A stretch of DNA of 64,000 nucleotides from Candidatus Sulfopaludibacter sp. SbA3 (GCA_945888325.1 CAMDAC010000009.1:41164-105163), one strand, 5' to 3'; positions 8,429 to 17,543 are shown, numbered from the stretch's first letter. Notes: generated by a model from the letters alone, not told the origin. Numbers and translations are program-made.

Positions 8429-10015
8429 CTAGTCCTTGATGGGCGGCACGGCCTGGGGCGGCGCATCCGCATCCAGTTCATGCACTTCCGTCAAACCGCG
8501 GCCGACATGGCTGTGTCCCCGGCTGTAGAGGAAGTAAATCGCAAGCCCCACAGACCCCCAGATGGGCAGGACCAGCTTCGCCACCAGCGGCAGGTTCAGG
8601 TAAAGACCGAGGCAGCCGGCCGCGGCGAGCGGTGCAACCACCCACACCAGCGGCGTACGGAACGGACGGTGACGCCCCGGATCCTTGATGCGCAGCAACA
8701 GCACTGCAATCGCCACCATGAAGAAGGCGAACAGCGTTCCGGAGTTCGAAACGTCGGCCAACTGACCAACCGGGAAGAATGCCCCAGCCGTGGCGACGAC
8801 GATGCCCGTAACGATCGTCATTTTCCAGGGCGTGCGGTACTTCGGGTGAACGTCAGCAAGTTTTTCCGGCAGCAGACCGTCACGCGCCATCACGAAGAAG
8901 ATGCGCGTCTGGCCGTAGATCATCATCAGGATCACCGATGGCAGGGCGATTGAGGCGGCAAGGCCAACAAGGTCGCCCACCAGGCCGAAATTCATCAGGC
9001 GAAGCGTTTCTGCAAGCGCTTCCTTGGAACAGGCAATCGGCGTTTCACCGAGCGCTTTCAGTTCAGCGCAGCGCAGGGCGAAAGCTGCGCCGTCCGGCGA
9101 AAGGACCACGCCGGCCGCATCCCGGATTGGCTGGGCGCCAACCGTGCCAACGACTCCGGCTGCAACGAGCAGGTAGAAGATGGTGCAGATACCCAGCGAT
9201 CCGATCAGGCCGATGGGGACGTTGCGCTGCGGATTCTTGGTTTCTTCCGCCGCCGTTGAGACGGCATCGAAGCCGACATAGGCGAAGAAGATCGACGCCG
9301 CCGCGCCGACCACGCCAAGACCGCCTTCGCCAAAGAAACCGTTCGGCATGAGCGGCGTGAAGTTCTCGCCCTTCAGGATCGGCAGGCTGAGCACGATGAA
9401 CGCGGTGAGCGCGACGACCTTCACGGCGACGAGAACGGCGTTGACGTTCGCGCTTTCGCTGGTGCCGAGCACGAGCAGCCAGGTCACGAGGCCCGCAACG
9501 ATGATGGCCGGAAGGTTGATCACCCCGACGCTGAAATCCACGGTCGGCAACATGCCTTCCCAGCCCCAGGCCGGACCACTACTGAGGAAATCGGGCAAGG
9601 CGAGGCCTGTGGTACTCTGCACCAGCCCCATGACATAACCGGACCAGCCGACGCACACGGCCGAAGCGGCCACGGCGTATTCGAGGATCAGGGCCCAGCC
9701 CACCATCCAGGCCATCAGCTCGCCCATGACCGCGTAGGTGTAGGTGTAAGCAGAGCCGGAGACGGGCACCATCGAGGCAAGTTCGGAATAGCAGAGCGCC
9801 GCCACGGCGCAGACAAATCCGGCAATCATGAACGAGAACATCATGCCCGGCCCGGCCTTCTGGGCCGCAGCGGCCGTCAGAACGAAAATCCCGGTGCCGA
9901 TGATGGCGCCAATACCCAGCATGGTGAGCTGGAAGGCCCCCAGCGAACGATGAAGCGATTTCTTTTCAGCCGTCGCAAGAATCGCGTCGAGCGATTTTAC
10001 CCGATCAAAGATCAT
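8429..10015 (-). CDS. APC-superfamily amino-acid permease
   Basis: Inner-membrane amino-acid transporter of the cationic-amino-acid-transporter-like branch, 528 aa. The N-terminal LGAFQLTMLGIGAIIGTGIFVLT is the classic APC helix-1 signature, followed by about 12 predicted helices. A soluble insert with two Cys residues (CAELKALGETPIAC) lies between helices near residues 320-345. ATG 10015 (MIFDRVKSLDAILATAEKKSLHRSLG) has an AGGA about 9 nt upstream; the longer open frame to 10117 is non-homologous in character. The substrate is not predictable from sequence. Confidence 0.88.
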   Translation of the reverse strand: MIFDRVKSLDAILATAEKKSLHRSLGAFQLTMLGIGAIIGTGIFVLTAAAAQKAGPGMMFSFMIAGFVCAVAALCYSELASMVPVSGSAYTYTYAVMGELMAWMVGWALILEYAVAASAVCVGWSGYVMGLVQSTTGLALPDFLSSGPAWGWEGMLPTVDFSVGVINLPAIIVAGLVTWLLVLGTSESANVNAVLVAVKVVALTAFIVLSLPILKGENFTPLMPNGFFGEGGLGVVGAAASIFFAYVGFDAVSTAAEETKNPQRNVPIGLIGSLGICTIFYLLVAAGVVGTVGAQPIRDAAGVVLSPDGAAFALRCAELKALGETPIACSKEALAETLRLMNFGLVGDLVGLAASIALPSVILMMIYGQTRIFFVMARDGLLPEKLADVHPKYRTPWKMTIVTGIVVATAGAFFPVGQLADVSNSGTLFAFFMVAIAVLLLRIKDPGRHRPFRTPLVWVVAPLAAAGCLGLYLNLPLVAKLVLPIWGSVGLAIYFLYSRGHSHVGRGLTEVHELDADAPPQAVPPIKD

Positions 10016-10141
10016 ACGTTTGAATCCTGATTGTTGGCGTTCGTGCCGTGCGCGTTGCCTCGGCCCCCTGAACCGGTCAGCCTTAGCCAAACGGCTGCCA
10101 CGTTCAAGGCTGATCACGCAAAATCATGCCACCGGGGGGGC

Positions 10142-10873
10142 CTAGAACGAGAACCCGGGCAGCGAATCGAACGCTTTCTTGAGCGCTTCGCCCCAGCCGT
10201 TCGATATCGTCTGGTAGTAGGGGTCTTCGCCCTCGATCCGCTTGGACATGCCGAGACGGAAGGCATCCCGGTCAATGACCTGCAGGTCCAGCGGCAGCCC
10301 AACCGAGAGGTTGGCTTTCACCGTAGAGTCGAAAGAAACGAGAAGGAGTTTCGCCGCGTCTTCGAAGCTCATCGCCTTGTTGTAGGCCCGCACGAGGATC
10401 GGCCGGCCATACTTCGTCTCGCCGATCTGGAAGAACGGTGTGTCATCGCTGGCCTCAATGAAGTTCCCTTCCGGGTAGATCATGAACAGGCGCGGCTCCA
10501 TGCCCTTCACCTGCCCGCCCAGGATGATCGTCGAGTTGAACGCCGAGTCCGCCTTTTGCCCGGTGGCCGAATTGGAATGGATCACATCCCGCAGCGTTTC
10601 GCCCACATACCGCGCGATCTGGAACATAGTCGGCATCTCGAGGATCGACGGCCTGCGCTCGGACGGCGCCTTGGTGCGCTCTTCGAGGATGCTGACAACC
10701 GACTGCGTGGTCGCCAGGTTGCCCGCCGTCATCAACGCCAGCGCCCGCTCCCCCGGCACCTGCCAGGTGAACAGCTTGCGAAAGCGCGAGACATTGTCGA
10801 CCCCGGCATTGGTCCGGGTATCGGACATGAAAACGAGGCCGCGATTGAGCTTTAGACCGACACAGTAAGTCAT
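10142..10873 (-). CDS. Anbu: ancestral proteasome-like Ntn hydrolase
   Basis: A 243-aa Ntn-fold protein in the proteasome beta/HslV superfamily. The N-terminus MTYCVGLKLNRGLVFMSDTRTNAG fits the Anbu family, where Met is removed to expose Thr2 as the nucleophile; the basic residue and Asp of the proteasome-like site are in MSDTRTNAG. No propeptide is visible. It is followed on the same strand by transglutaminase-like, alpha-E and circularly permuted ATP-grasp genes, the partners known to co-occur with Anbu. That context makes the assignment strong and argues against HslV, which pairs with hslU. Substrate and physiological role are not established. Confidence 0.9.
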   Translation of the reverse strand: MTYCVGLKLNRGLVFMSDTRTNAGVDNVSRFRKLFTWQVPGERALALMTAGNLATTQSVVSILEERTKAPSERRPSILEMPTMFQIARYVGETLRDVIHSNSATGQKADSAFNSTIILGGQVKGMEPRLFMIYPEGNFIEASDDTPFFQIGETKYGRPILVRAYNKAMSFEDAAKLLLVSFDSTVKANLSVGLPLDLQVIDRDAFRLGMSKRIEGEDPYYQTISNGWGEALKKAFDSLPGFSF

Positions 10874-10900
10874 GGGGCGAAGAACCGATAGGCGGGTTTC

Positions 10901-11704
10901 TTATTGTTGTTGCACCTGTATCGACACATCGAGCGATTCGCTCGCGGCGCCGAACCGCATGCCAGAAACGGGTGCGGCCTCCCGGTAGTCAAGTCCTGTC
11001 GCTACGCGAACGTAGCGGCTGTCAGGCGAAATAGCATTCGAGATGTCGAAACCAACCCAGCCGATGCTGTCGACATGAACCTCTGCCCAGGCATGGCCGG
11101 CATCCTGCTGGATCCGGTCGTTCATCATCAGGTAGCCGCCGGCATAGCGCGCCGGATAGCCGAGCAGCCGGGCCGCCGCGATGAATACGTGCGCGTGGTC
11201 CTGGCAGACGCCATGCCCCTTCTCGAGCGCGTCTTCGGCCTTGGTGTCGGCGTCCGTCCAACCGGGTTCATACCGGATCGCGCCGCGCACCTGCTCCGCA
11301 ATCGCGTGCAGGCGCGCAAGATCGCCCTGCGAACCGTCGGGCGCCGCCTTCGCCAGCTTGCGCAGCAGCGGCCCGGGCCGTGTCAGCGCTGTTGACCGTT
11401 TGAACAGCCAGAGCGGCGTGAACCCGCGGTGCTGGCCGATCACGCCCGCCCGGTCTTCCACCTCGACTTCGCCCTCGCTCGCAATCGTCAGCGCCTTGGC
11501 GCCGGGATCCAGGCTGATCAGCTGAACCCAGTTGGCATTGTGATCTTCGTATTCCGCCTCGATCCGCCCGCCTTCGATGACGTGCTTCCACCGCAGCACC
11601 GTCTGGCCGACGCGTGACTTCGGCGTCTGGCGCAGCTGAAGCAGGCCATACGAGACAGGGCTCGTATAGCTGTAGTTGGAAGCATGGTTGATTTTCAGAC
11701 GCAT
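10901..11704 (-). CDS. Transglutaminase-like protein of the Anbu cluster
   Basis: A 267-aa protein with an N-terminal beta domain of the bacterial transglutaminase type (RLKINHASNYSYTSPVSYG) and a papain-like core. The likely triad is Cys167 (GHGVCQDHAH), His204 (DAGHAWAEVH) and Asp220 (GWVGFDISN). No signal peptide is seen, so it acts in the cytoplasm. It lies between anbu (downstream) and the alpha-E gene (upstream, 10-bp gap) and is part of the conserved four-gene set. It could act as a protease, amidase or cross-linking enzyme; context suggests a peptide-modifying role with the ATP-grasp ligase. Confidence 0.88.
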   Translation of the reverse strand: MRLKINHASNYSYTSPVSYGLLQLRQTPKSRVGQTVLRWKHVIEGGRIEAEYEDHNANWVQLISLDPGAKALTIASEGEVEVEDRAGVIGQHRGFTPLWLFKRSTALTRPGPLLRKLAKAAPDGSQGDLARLHAIAEQVRGAIRYEPGWTDADTKAEDALEKGHGVCQDHAHVFIAAARLLGYPARYAGGYLMMNDRIQQDAGHAWAEVHVDSIGWVGFDISNAISPDSRYVRVATGLDYREAAPVSGMRFGAASESLDVSIQVQQQ

Positions 11705-11714
11705 CGATCTTTCC

Positions 11715-12656
11715 TCATCTGTTGAATCGGAAGTCTTCCTCGACGTGGGCGGCGAGGGCGTTGTTGGACTGGATGAACTTGGTCAGGAATTCGTGCAGGC
11801 CGCGTTCCATCACCTGGTCGATGGTCAGCTCCTCCAGCTCGTCGCGCAGGCTCAGCGCATAATCGAGGCTCGGCCGCCGCACACCGTAATCCGCACACAG
11901 ATGACCCAGGTTGCCGGCAATCTTGCGCAGGCAGTAGAGCAGCGAGCGCGGCATGCGCCGGTCCAGGATCAGGAAATCCGCGATCGTCAGCGGACGCGTC
12001 TCGCCGCCGTACAGCCACCGGAACGAGCGCTCTGCCGACGCCGCGCGCAGGATCGTCTCCCACTGGACATTGTCGAGCGTCGTGCCGACCAGCTGCACCG
12101 ATGGCAGCAGGACATAATATTTCACGTCAAGGATCCGGGCGATGTTGTCGGACCGTTCGACGAAAGTGCCCACCCGCGCGAAATTGTAAATGTCGTTGCG
12201 CAGCATCGTGCCGACCGTTGCGCCCCGCACCAAGGCGCTCTGGTTGCGGATGAGGGTCAGCACATCCGGCAGGTCCGTCTCGCGGACCGGCCGTGCCAGC
12301 GCCGCCTTCAAGGTTATCCAGGTCTCGTTGACCGCTTCCCACACTTCCCGCGTCAGCGCCGTGCGCACCAGGCGCGCATTGTTGCGGGCGGCTTCAGTCA
12401 CCGAAATCACGCTGGAGCGGTTGGCCGGATCGCGTAGCAGGAAATTGATCACGCTCGGGCCGTCAAACTTGCCGCCGGCGTCGAGAAACGCCTTGCGCGC
12501 CGAGGCCGTGTCGATGATCGAAGCCCACTCGTCCTCGGCATGGTCGGAACGTGTCAGCGCGATGCGGAACCCCGCATCCGCCAGACGCGCGGTGTTCTCC
12601 GCGCGCTCGAGATAGCGGTACATCCAGAACAGGCCGCCTGCGGTTTTGCCCAGCAT
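11715..12656 (-). CDS. Alpha-E domain protein
   Basis: A 313-aa, mainly helical protein with the alpha-E (DUF403) signature at its N-terminus, MYRYLERAENTARLAD, and further family stretches FDGPSVINFLLRDPANRSSVI and VGTFVERSDNIARILD. Alpha-E proteins occur next to, or fused with, circularly permuted ATP-grasp proteins. ATG 12656 was chosen because it gives the expected MLGKTAGGLFWMYRYLERAEN start; the longer open frame runs back into the ATP-grasp gene and is non-coding. It starts 5 bp after that gene's stop, so translation is probably coupled. Confidence 0.88.
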   Translation of the reverse strand: MLGKTAGGLFWMYRYLERAENTARLADAGFRIALTRSDHAEDEWASIIDTASARKAFLDAGGKFDGPSVINFLLRDPANRSSVISVTEAARNNARLVRTALTREVWEAVNETWITLKAALARPVRETDLPDVLTLIRNQSALVRGATVGTMLRNDIYNFARVGTFVERSDNIARILDVKYYVLLPSVQLVGTTLDNVQWETILRAASAERSFRWLYGGETRPLTIADFLILDRRMPRSLLYCLRKIAGNLGHLCADYGVRRPSLDYALSLRDELEELTIDQVMERGLHEFLTKFIQSNNALAAHVEEDFRFNR

Positions 12657-12661
12657 TGCGC

Positions 12662-14098
12662 CTAGTCCTCCAGAACCCAGGTGTCTTTGGTGCCGCCGCC
12701 CTGGCTCGAGTTCACGACGAGCGACCCCTTTTTCAGCGCCACGCGTGTCAGCCCGCCCGGCGTGATCTCGATCCCGTCCGGCGACATCAGCACGAACGGG
12801 CGCAGGTCCACATGCCGCGGCGCGAGACCGGCGCGCGTCAGGATCGGAACGGTCGACAGCGCAAGGGTCGGCTGCGCAATATAGTTGGAAGGCTTCGCCG
12901 TGAGCTTCGCGCGGAACGCTTCCAGTTCTTTCTTCGACGCTGCAGGCCCCACCAGCATGCCGTAGCCGCCGGAGCCATGCACTTCCTTGACGACCAACTC
13001 GGCAAGGTGATCGAGCACATAGGCAAGCGAAGACGGCTCCGAACACCGCCAGGTCGGCACGTTCTTCAGGATCGGTTTCTCGCCGGTGTAGAACTGCACG
13101 ATGTCCGGCATGTAGGAGTAGATCGCCTTGTCATCGGCGATTCCGGTCCCGGGCGCGTTGGCAATCGTGATGCCGCCGGACCGGTAAATGTCCAGGATGC
13201 CCGGCACGCCCAGGAACGAATCCGGGCGGAAGTTCAGCGGATCAAGATAGTCATCATCGACGCGGCGGTAGAGCACATCGATCGGCGTGTAGCCGAGCGT
13301 CGTGCGCATCGCGATCCGGCCATCGACAACACGCAGGTCATGCCCCTCGACGAGCTCAGCGCCCATCTGGTCGGCCAGAAAGGCATGCTCGTAATAGGCC
13401 GAGTTGTGGATGCCGGGCGTCAACACCGCAACGACGGGCTTGCCCTTGCAGGCGGGCGGCGCGCAGGCCGACAGCGACCGGCGCAGCATCTTGGGATAAT
13501 CCGAGACCGGCCGTACACGGATCTTCGTGAACAGCTCGGGAAACATCTGCAGCATCGTTTCCCGGTTCTCCAGCATATAGGAGACACCGGACGGCGTGCG
13601 GGCATTGTCCTCCAGCACGAAGAACTCGTTCTCGCCGGTGCGCACCAGGTCCACCCCGACGATATGGGTGAAAACCCCGCCCGGCGGCGAGACGCCCAGC
13701 ATCTTCGGCAGGAAGGCGTCGTTGTTCTCGATCAGCGCTGCCGGCACGCGGCCCGCCCGCAGGATTTCCTGGCGGTGATAGATATCGTGCAGGAAGGCGT
13801 TGATCGCGCGCACGCGCTGCTCGATGCCCTTGGTAAGCCGCGCCCACTCCTTGGCCGAAATGATGCGCGGCACGATGTCGAACGGGATCAGCCGCTCGTC
13901 GGCGTCCGCCGCACCATAAACGTTGAAGGTGATTCCGGTACGCCGGAAGAAGCTTTCCGCTTCCCGGGCCTTGCGCCGCAAGCGTTCGGGCGGCTCGCCC
14001 GCAAACCAGTCACCATACCGGGCGTAAGGCGCGCGAGGCCGTTCGCCGCCCCCGTCCATCTCATTGAAAAACGTCGGAGTTTCTCCCATGCGGGCCAC
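12662..14098 (-). CDS. Circularly permuted ATP-grasp type 2 protein
   Basis: A 478-aa protein of the circularly permuted ATP-grasp type 2 family, proposed carboxylate-amine ligases. Visible segments include FNVYGAADADERLIPFDIVPRII, FLHDIYHRQEILRAG, GVDLVRTGENEFFVLEDNARTPSGVSYMLENR (ATP-grasp acidic core), VDGRIAMRTTLGYTPIDVLYRRVDDDYLDP and GSGGYGMLVG. It is the first gene of the Anbu cluster in transcription order. Comparative genomics suggests these clusters build and process a peptide or peptide-like tag; no substrate is known. An ATG 9 bp downstream is an equally possible start. Confidence 0.88.
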   Translation of the reverse strand: MARMGETPTFFNEMDGGGERPRAPYARYGDWFAGEPPERLRRKAREAESFFRRTGITFNVYGAADADERLIPFDIVPRIISAKEWARLTKGIEQRVRAINAFLHDIYHRQEILRAGRVPAALIENNDAFLPKMLGVSPPGGVFTHIVGVDLVRTGENEFFVLEDNARTPSGVSYMLENRETMLQMFPELFTKIRVRPVSDYPKMLRRSLSACAPPACKGKPVVAVLTPGIHNSAYYEHAFLADQMGAELVEGHDLRVVDGRIAMRTTLGYTPIDVLYRRVDDDYLDPLNFRPDSFLGVPGILDIYRSGGITIANAPGTGIADDKAIYSYMPDIVQFYTGEKPILKNVPTWRCSEPSSLAYVLDHLAELVVKEVHGSGGYGMLVGPAASKKELEAFRAKLTAKPSNYIAQPTLALSTVPILTRAGLAPRHVDLRPFVLMSPDGIEITPGGLTRVALKKGSLVVNSSQGGGTKDTWVLED

Positions 14099-14213
14099 CT
14101 TACTGGGGATTCACGGCTGCTCAACGGCCTTCGCCTGCGAGGCACAGTCGAGGCGACCGTGCCCCATCGCCGGGCAAAGCACCAGAAAGTGTGCCCGAAA
14201 ATGTGGCAACACC

Positions 14214-16040
14214 TTAAGGCGCGACCGGAACGAGCGGCCAGAAGATCGGAATCACGAAGGCGGCCACCACCACGAAGATCCAGTTGAGCGGCGATCCGAA
14301 CCGCACGAAATCCATGAAGGTGTACCCGCCGGCACGGTAGACCAGCGTGTTCGTCTGGTAGCCGATGGGCGTCGCGAAGCTCGCGCTGGCAGCGAACATC
14401 ACCGCCACGACGAACGGCCTTGGATCGATGCCGATGCCTTCGGCAAGGCCGATGGCAAGCGGCGTGATCAGGATCGCGGCTGCGTTGTTGCTCATCACCT
14501 CCGTCACGACGGACGTGAACGCGTAGACGATAACGAGCAGAACCAGCGGCCCGAAGCCTGACGAAACCATGCCGAGGAAACCAACCACAAGATCAGCCGT
14601 CCCGGTCTTCTCCAGCGCGATGCCGAGCGCCAGCATGCCGAAGATCAGCATCAGGATATCCCACTGGATCGACTGATACGCCTCCTGGTGATCGAGGCAT
14701 CCGAACGCCACGACCGCCGTGGCGGCGATCAGGGCCAGACCGGCGATGGGCATCAGCTCGAACGCGGCAAGCCCCATGACGAGCAGCACAGCCCCGACCG
14801 CAATCGGCGCCTTGTCCCGGCGGATCGCCCGCTCGGTGCTTTCCGTCAGGTTGTTGAGCACGCCGTCCTCGAACATCTGGCGCATCCCGCTGGGCGGCCC
14901 CTCGATCAGCACCGTGTCGCCGATCTCGAAGCGCAGCTCGTCAATCTGGCGCGCCATGTTCTCGCCGCGGCGATGGATGGCGAGGACGTAGACACCATAG
15001 AGACGCGCAAGACCAAGCCCCGCGAGACGGCGGCCGACGAGGCGCGACTGCGGCCCGATCACGCCTTCCATCACTACCGTTTCGGTCGTCTGCACGGGCT
15101 CGAACGAGGCTGGCGCATTCGCCTGCGCGCCCAGCGCCACATTGCCCGCTTCCTTGAGCGTCAGCATCTCGGACACCGGCGAGCGCAACACCATCCGGTC
15201 GCCCGCCCGCAACACGATGGCCTTCAGGTCGTTGCGAAGCGACAGCCCCTCACGGAACACGTCGATGACCGTGAAACCCTTCTCCACCGTGAAGCCCGTC
15301 TCTGCGACGGTCTTGCCGATCAGGTCAGAGTTCAGCGGGATCAGGATCTGCGCCACGAACCGGCGCTCCTTCTGGTCCGGCAACATTGAGGACAGCGACT
15401 CACGGTTCGGCAGAAGGAACGGGCCAAGGATCGCCGTGTAGAGAATGCCCACCCCGGCGAACATCAGCCCTGCCAGCGTGATCTCGAACATGCCGAACGG
15501 CGCCATGCCCTGCTGCTGCGCCACGCCGTCCACGATGATGTTGGTGGAAGTGCCGATCAGCGTCGTCGTCCCCCCAAAAATCGCCGCGAAGGAAAGAGGG
15601 ATAAGCAGCTTCGAAGGCGAAATATTGATCGCCCGTGCGAGACGGATTGCGACCGGGATGAGAATGATCACCACAGGAGTGTTGTTGATAAATGCGGAAA
15701 GCAGCACCACGCCGAGCATCAGCGCAATCACTGCCAGCGTCGGCGAGCCCTTCTGCGCAAGTGTCGCCACCTTTCGCCCGACCCAGTCGATCACACCGGT
15801 ACGTTCGAGCGCCGCCGAGAGCACGAACATCGCCCCCACGGTGATGGGGGCTGCATTCGAGAAGACAGACAGGGTATCGCTGACGGTCAGGATACCCGTC
15901 AGCATCAGCGCGCCCATGGCCAGCAAGGCCACCACGTCCGACGGCACTTTCTCGCGCACGAATCCAAAGAAGACGAGAACGACAAGCACCAGCACAAAGC
16001 CGATCTGGAAGGCCGAGCTTTCGAGAATCGGTGCGAGCAT
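14214..16040 (-). CDS. SLC13/DASS-type permease with RCK_C (TrkA-C) domains
   Basis: A 608-aa inner-membrane carrier. About 11 hydrophobic segments form the two halves of an ion-transporter fold (AFINNTPVVIILIPVAIRL in the first half, MSNNAAAILITPLAIGLAEGI in the second). They are separated by a soluble region (about 195-410) holding two TrkA-C-like domains, with DLIGKTVAETGFTVEKGFTVIDVFREG and RLVGRRLAGLGLARLYGVYVLAIHRRG. Such carriers move di/tricarboxylates, sulfate or similar anions, with the RCK_C domains binding a regulator. ATG 16040 (MLAPILESSAF) is chosen over a TTG 60 bp upstream. It is divergent from the methyltransferase gene, and their start regions nearly touch. Confidence 0.87.
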   Translation of the reverse strand: MLAPILESSAFQIGFVLVLVVLVFFGFVREKVPSDVVALLAMGALMLTGILTVSDTLSVFSNAAPITVGAMFVLSAALERTGVIDWVGRKVATLAQKGSPTLAVIALMLGVVLLSAFINNTPVVIILIPVAIRLARAINISPSKLLIPLSFAAIFGGTTTLIGTSTNIIVDGVAQQQGMAPFGMFEITLAGLMFAGVGILYTAILGPFLLPNRESLSSMLPDQKERRFVAQILIPLNSDLIGKTVAETGFTVEKGFTVIDVFREGLSLRNDLKAIVLRAGDRMVLRSPVSEMLTLKEAGNVALGAQANAPASFEPVQTTETVVMEGVIGPQSRLVGRRLAGLGLARLYGVYVLAIHRRGENMARQIDELRFEIGDTVLIEGPPSGMRQMFEDGVLNNLTESTERAIRRDKAPIAVGAVLLVMGLAAFELMPIAGLALIAATAVVAFGCLDHQEAYQSIQWDILMLIFGMLALGIALEKTGTADLVVGFLGMVSSGFGPLVLLVIVYAFTSVVTEVMSNNAAAILITPLAIGLAEGIGIDPRPFVVAVMFAASASFATPIGYQTNTLVYRAGGYTFMDFVRFGSPLNWIFVVVAAFVIPIFWPLVPVAP

Positions 16041-16041
16041 G

Positions 16042-16055
16042 AGGAGTCCGGATGC
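16042..16055 (+). promoter_or_regulatory. Duplicated ribosome-binding site, copy 1
   Basis: AGGAGTCCGGATGC occurs here and again identically at 16141-16154. Both copies place AGGAG 5 nt before an ATG in the same reading frame (16052 and 16151), giving the downstream methyltransferase two equally good start sites. The copies are 99 bp apart, a multiple of three. Confidence 0.5.
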
Positions 16056-16150
16056 CGTTGAAGCAGCCGCCACAGAACCCCGAACCGCGCCGCAGTGCAA
16101 CTGGTTCAGACTTCTGCGATATGCGCCTGCGTATACGCAAAGGAGTCCGG

Positions 16151-16858
16151 ATGCAGCCCCAAGATGAGGAATGTCAGTTGCGCCTCTCCCCTGACCTGCA
16201 GCGGATGATGGATTTCGTGCGGGCGAACACTCGTCTGATGGACGTACCCGGCCTGTTTCTGCCCCATGCCGGCGTGCCGCGTCCGCTGCGACTTTGGCTG
16301 GCCGACGAGATCACGCCGATCTGGACCGCGACCGAAGCCGGCCTGGAATCAACCGGCATCGATCCCCCCTTCTGGGCTTTCCCCTGGGCGGGCGGTCAGG
16401 CCGTCGCCCGGCTCGTGCTGGAAAGGCCCGAGATCATTCGCGGCCAACGCGTGCTCGATATCGCTACCGGCAGCGGCATGATTGCCATCGCCGCCGCCAG
16501 CGTGGGCGCCGCGCACGTCCTTGCCAACGACATCGATCCGCTCTGCGAAGCGGCCCTTGCGCTGAACACGCACGCAAACGAAGTGAATGCCGGATGGCTT
16601 GGCGGAAATCTGCTCGACCACGCCCTACCGGACGTGGACGTCATCCTCGCCGGCGACATCTTTTACCAGAAACAGATGGCCGATCAGTTTCTCGCCTGGC
16701 TCGGCAAAGCGGTTGAGCAAGGCATCAGCGTCTACGCCGGCGATCCCGGCCGCGCCTATGCGCCGGACGGCACCGCGCCCCTCGCCGAATACGACATCGA
16801 CACCACCTTCGACCTTGAAGGCGTCGCCTCGCGGCGCGCGCGCGTCTGGAAACTCTGA
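16151..16858 (+). CDS. Class I SAM-dependent methyltransferase, ETFB-lysine / NNMT-like
   Basis: A 235-aa cytoplasmic methyltransferase. WAFPWAGGQAVARLV precedes the SAM-binding motif I VLDIATGSGMIAIAAASVGA (about 100-120), motif II NDIDPLCEAALALN, and DVDVILAGDIFYQ, the motif IV-like site of the lysine methyltransferase-like family that modifies proteins such as ETF-beta. The C-terminus is short. ATG 16151 has AGGAG 5 nt upstream; ATG 16052, 33 codons earlier with an identical site, would add a basic, unstructured-looking extension. The substrate is inferred only from family resemblance. Confidence 0.82.
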   Translation: MQPQDEECQLRLSPDLQRMMDFVRANTRLMDVPGLFLPHAGVPRPLRLWLADEITPIWTATEAGLESTGIDPPFWAFPWAGGQAVARLVLERPEIIRGQRVLDIATGSGMIAIAAASVGAAHVLANDIDPLCEAALALNTHANEVNAGWLGGNLLDHALPDVDVILAGDIFYQKQMADQFLAWLGKAVEQGISVYAGDPGRAYAPDGTAPLAEYDIDTTFDLEGVASRRARVWKL

Positions 16859-16884
16859 AGCGCTGCGTTCCGCCGCGCCGCGAC

Positions 16885-17250
16885 TCACTCTTCGTCGACC
16901 TCGGCGCCCATGCAGCGGCGCACCAGCGTCCCGCTGGCCTCTCCGTTGCCGGAAAAATCGACGGTCCATGCGTCCGCGCAAGCGCCGTCCATCACCGCGC
17001 GTGTGCAATAGGCATTCGCCTCGTCACAGCTGAAGCCCTGCGAGACGAGGTCCTGCATGATCTGCGCGGCCGGCATGCCGCCTGCGTAACGCGCCGCAAC
17101 CGAACGCGAGAAGTCGGTATTGTCGCCGTCGCCGCTGGTCTTGCCCTTCTCCGAAAGGTCGAGCGCAGGTTTCGCCCCTTCCGTGAGGGCTTCCCCGGCT
17201 GCGCAAGCTGCCAGTACCAATGAAAGACAAGCTATCGCGATCCGTTTCAT
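16885..17250 (-). CDS. Small lipoprotein of unknown function
   Basis: A 121-aa predicted lipoprotein: MKRIAIACLSLVLAAC gives lipobox Cys16. The mature chain has a low-complexity Glu/Lys/Asp-rich stretch, then a compact region with four Cys residues (FSCDEANAYCTRAVMDGACAD and RRCMG), suggesting disulfide bonds in the periplasm. Convergent with the methyltransferase gene. No family recognised. Confidence 0.65.
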   Translation of the reverse strand: MKRIAIACLSLVLAACAAGEALTEGAKPALDLSEKGKTSGDGDNTDFSRSVAARYAGGMPAAQIMQDLVSQGFSCDEANAYCTRAVMDGACADAWTVDFSGNGEASGTLVRRCMGAEVDEE

Positions 17251-17350
17251 TACAAAGTCCCCTACAGTCAGCGCGGCGACTGTGCTGTGCGCGCTCCCCC
17301 GATGTCTACAGCTTATCGCAGGGTGAGATATTCGGTGGTCGGGTCATTGG

Positions 17351-17421
17351 AGCGGGTACACGGGATCGAACCGAGATAGCTAGCTTGGAAGGCTAGTGCA
17401 TTACCATTATGCTATACCCGC
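17351..17421 (-). tRNA. tRNA-Gly (TCC)
   Basis: On the minus strand GCGGGTA and TACCCGC form the acceptor stem, with discriminator T, D-arm AGCATAATGGTAATGC, anticodon loop CTTCCAA between CTAGC/GCTAG-type arms (anticodon TCC), and T-arm CGGTTCGATCCCG. It is 71 nt long without an encoded CCA. It lies 40 bp from tRNA-Tyr on the same strand, so the two are probably co-transcribed. Confidence 0.95.
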
Positions 17422-17461
17422 CCGGCTGGGCCACGTTGCGCTGGCGGCGCTGGCGGGGTGG

Positions 17462-17543
17462 TGGAGGGAGCTGGATTCGAACCAGCGTACGCTAGGCGAC
17501 CAGATTTACAGTCTGGCGGATTTAACCACTCTCCCATCCCTCC
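17462..17543 (-). tRNA. tRNA-Tyr (GTA)
   Basis: On the minus strand GGAGGGA pairs with TCCCTCC in the acceptor stem, discriminator A. The anticodon loop reads CTGTAAA (anticodon GTA), a long variable arm follows as expected for a class II tRNA, and the T-arm is CTGGTTCGAATCCAG. Length 82 nt without CCA. Confidence 0.95.

Noticed and set aside
10142..10873. HslV peptidase
   Set aside because: No hslU is adjacent, and the N-terminus and gene neighbours are those of Anbu.
12551..14287. 578-codon plus-strand frame opposite the ATP-grasp gene
   Set aside because: Antisense shadow in a high-GC gene; the minus strand shows clear circularly permuted ATP-grasp motifs.
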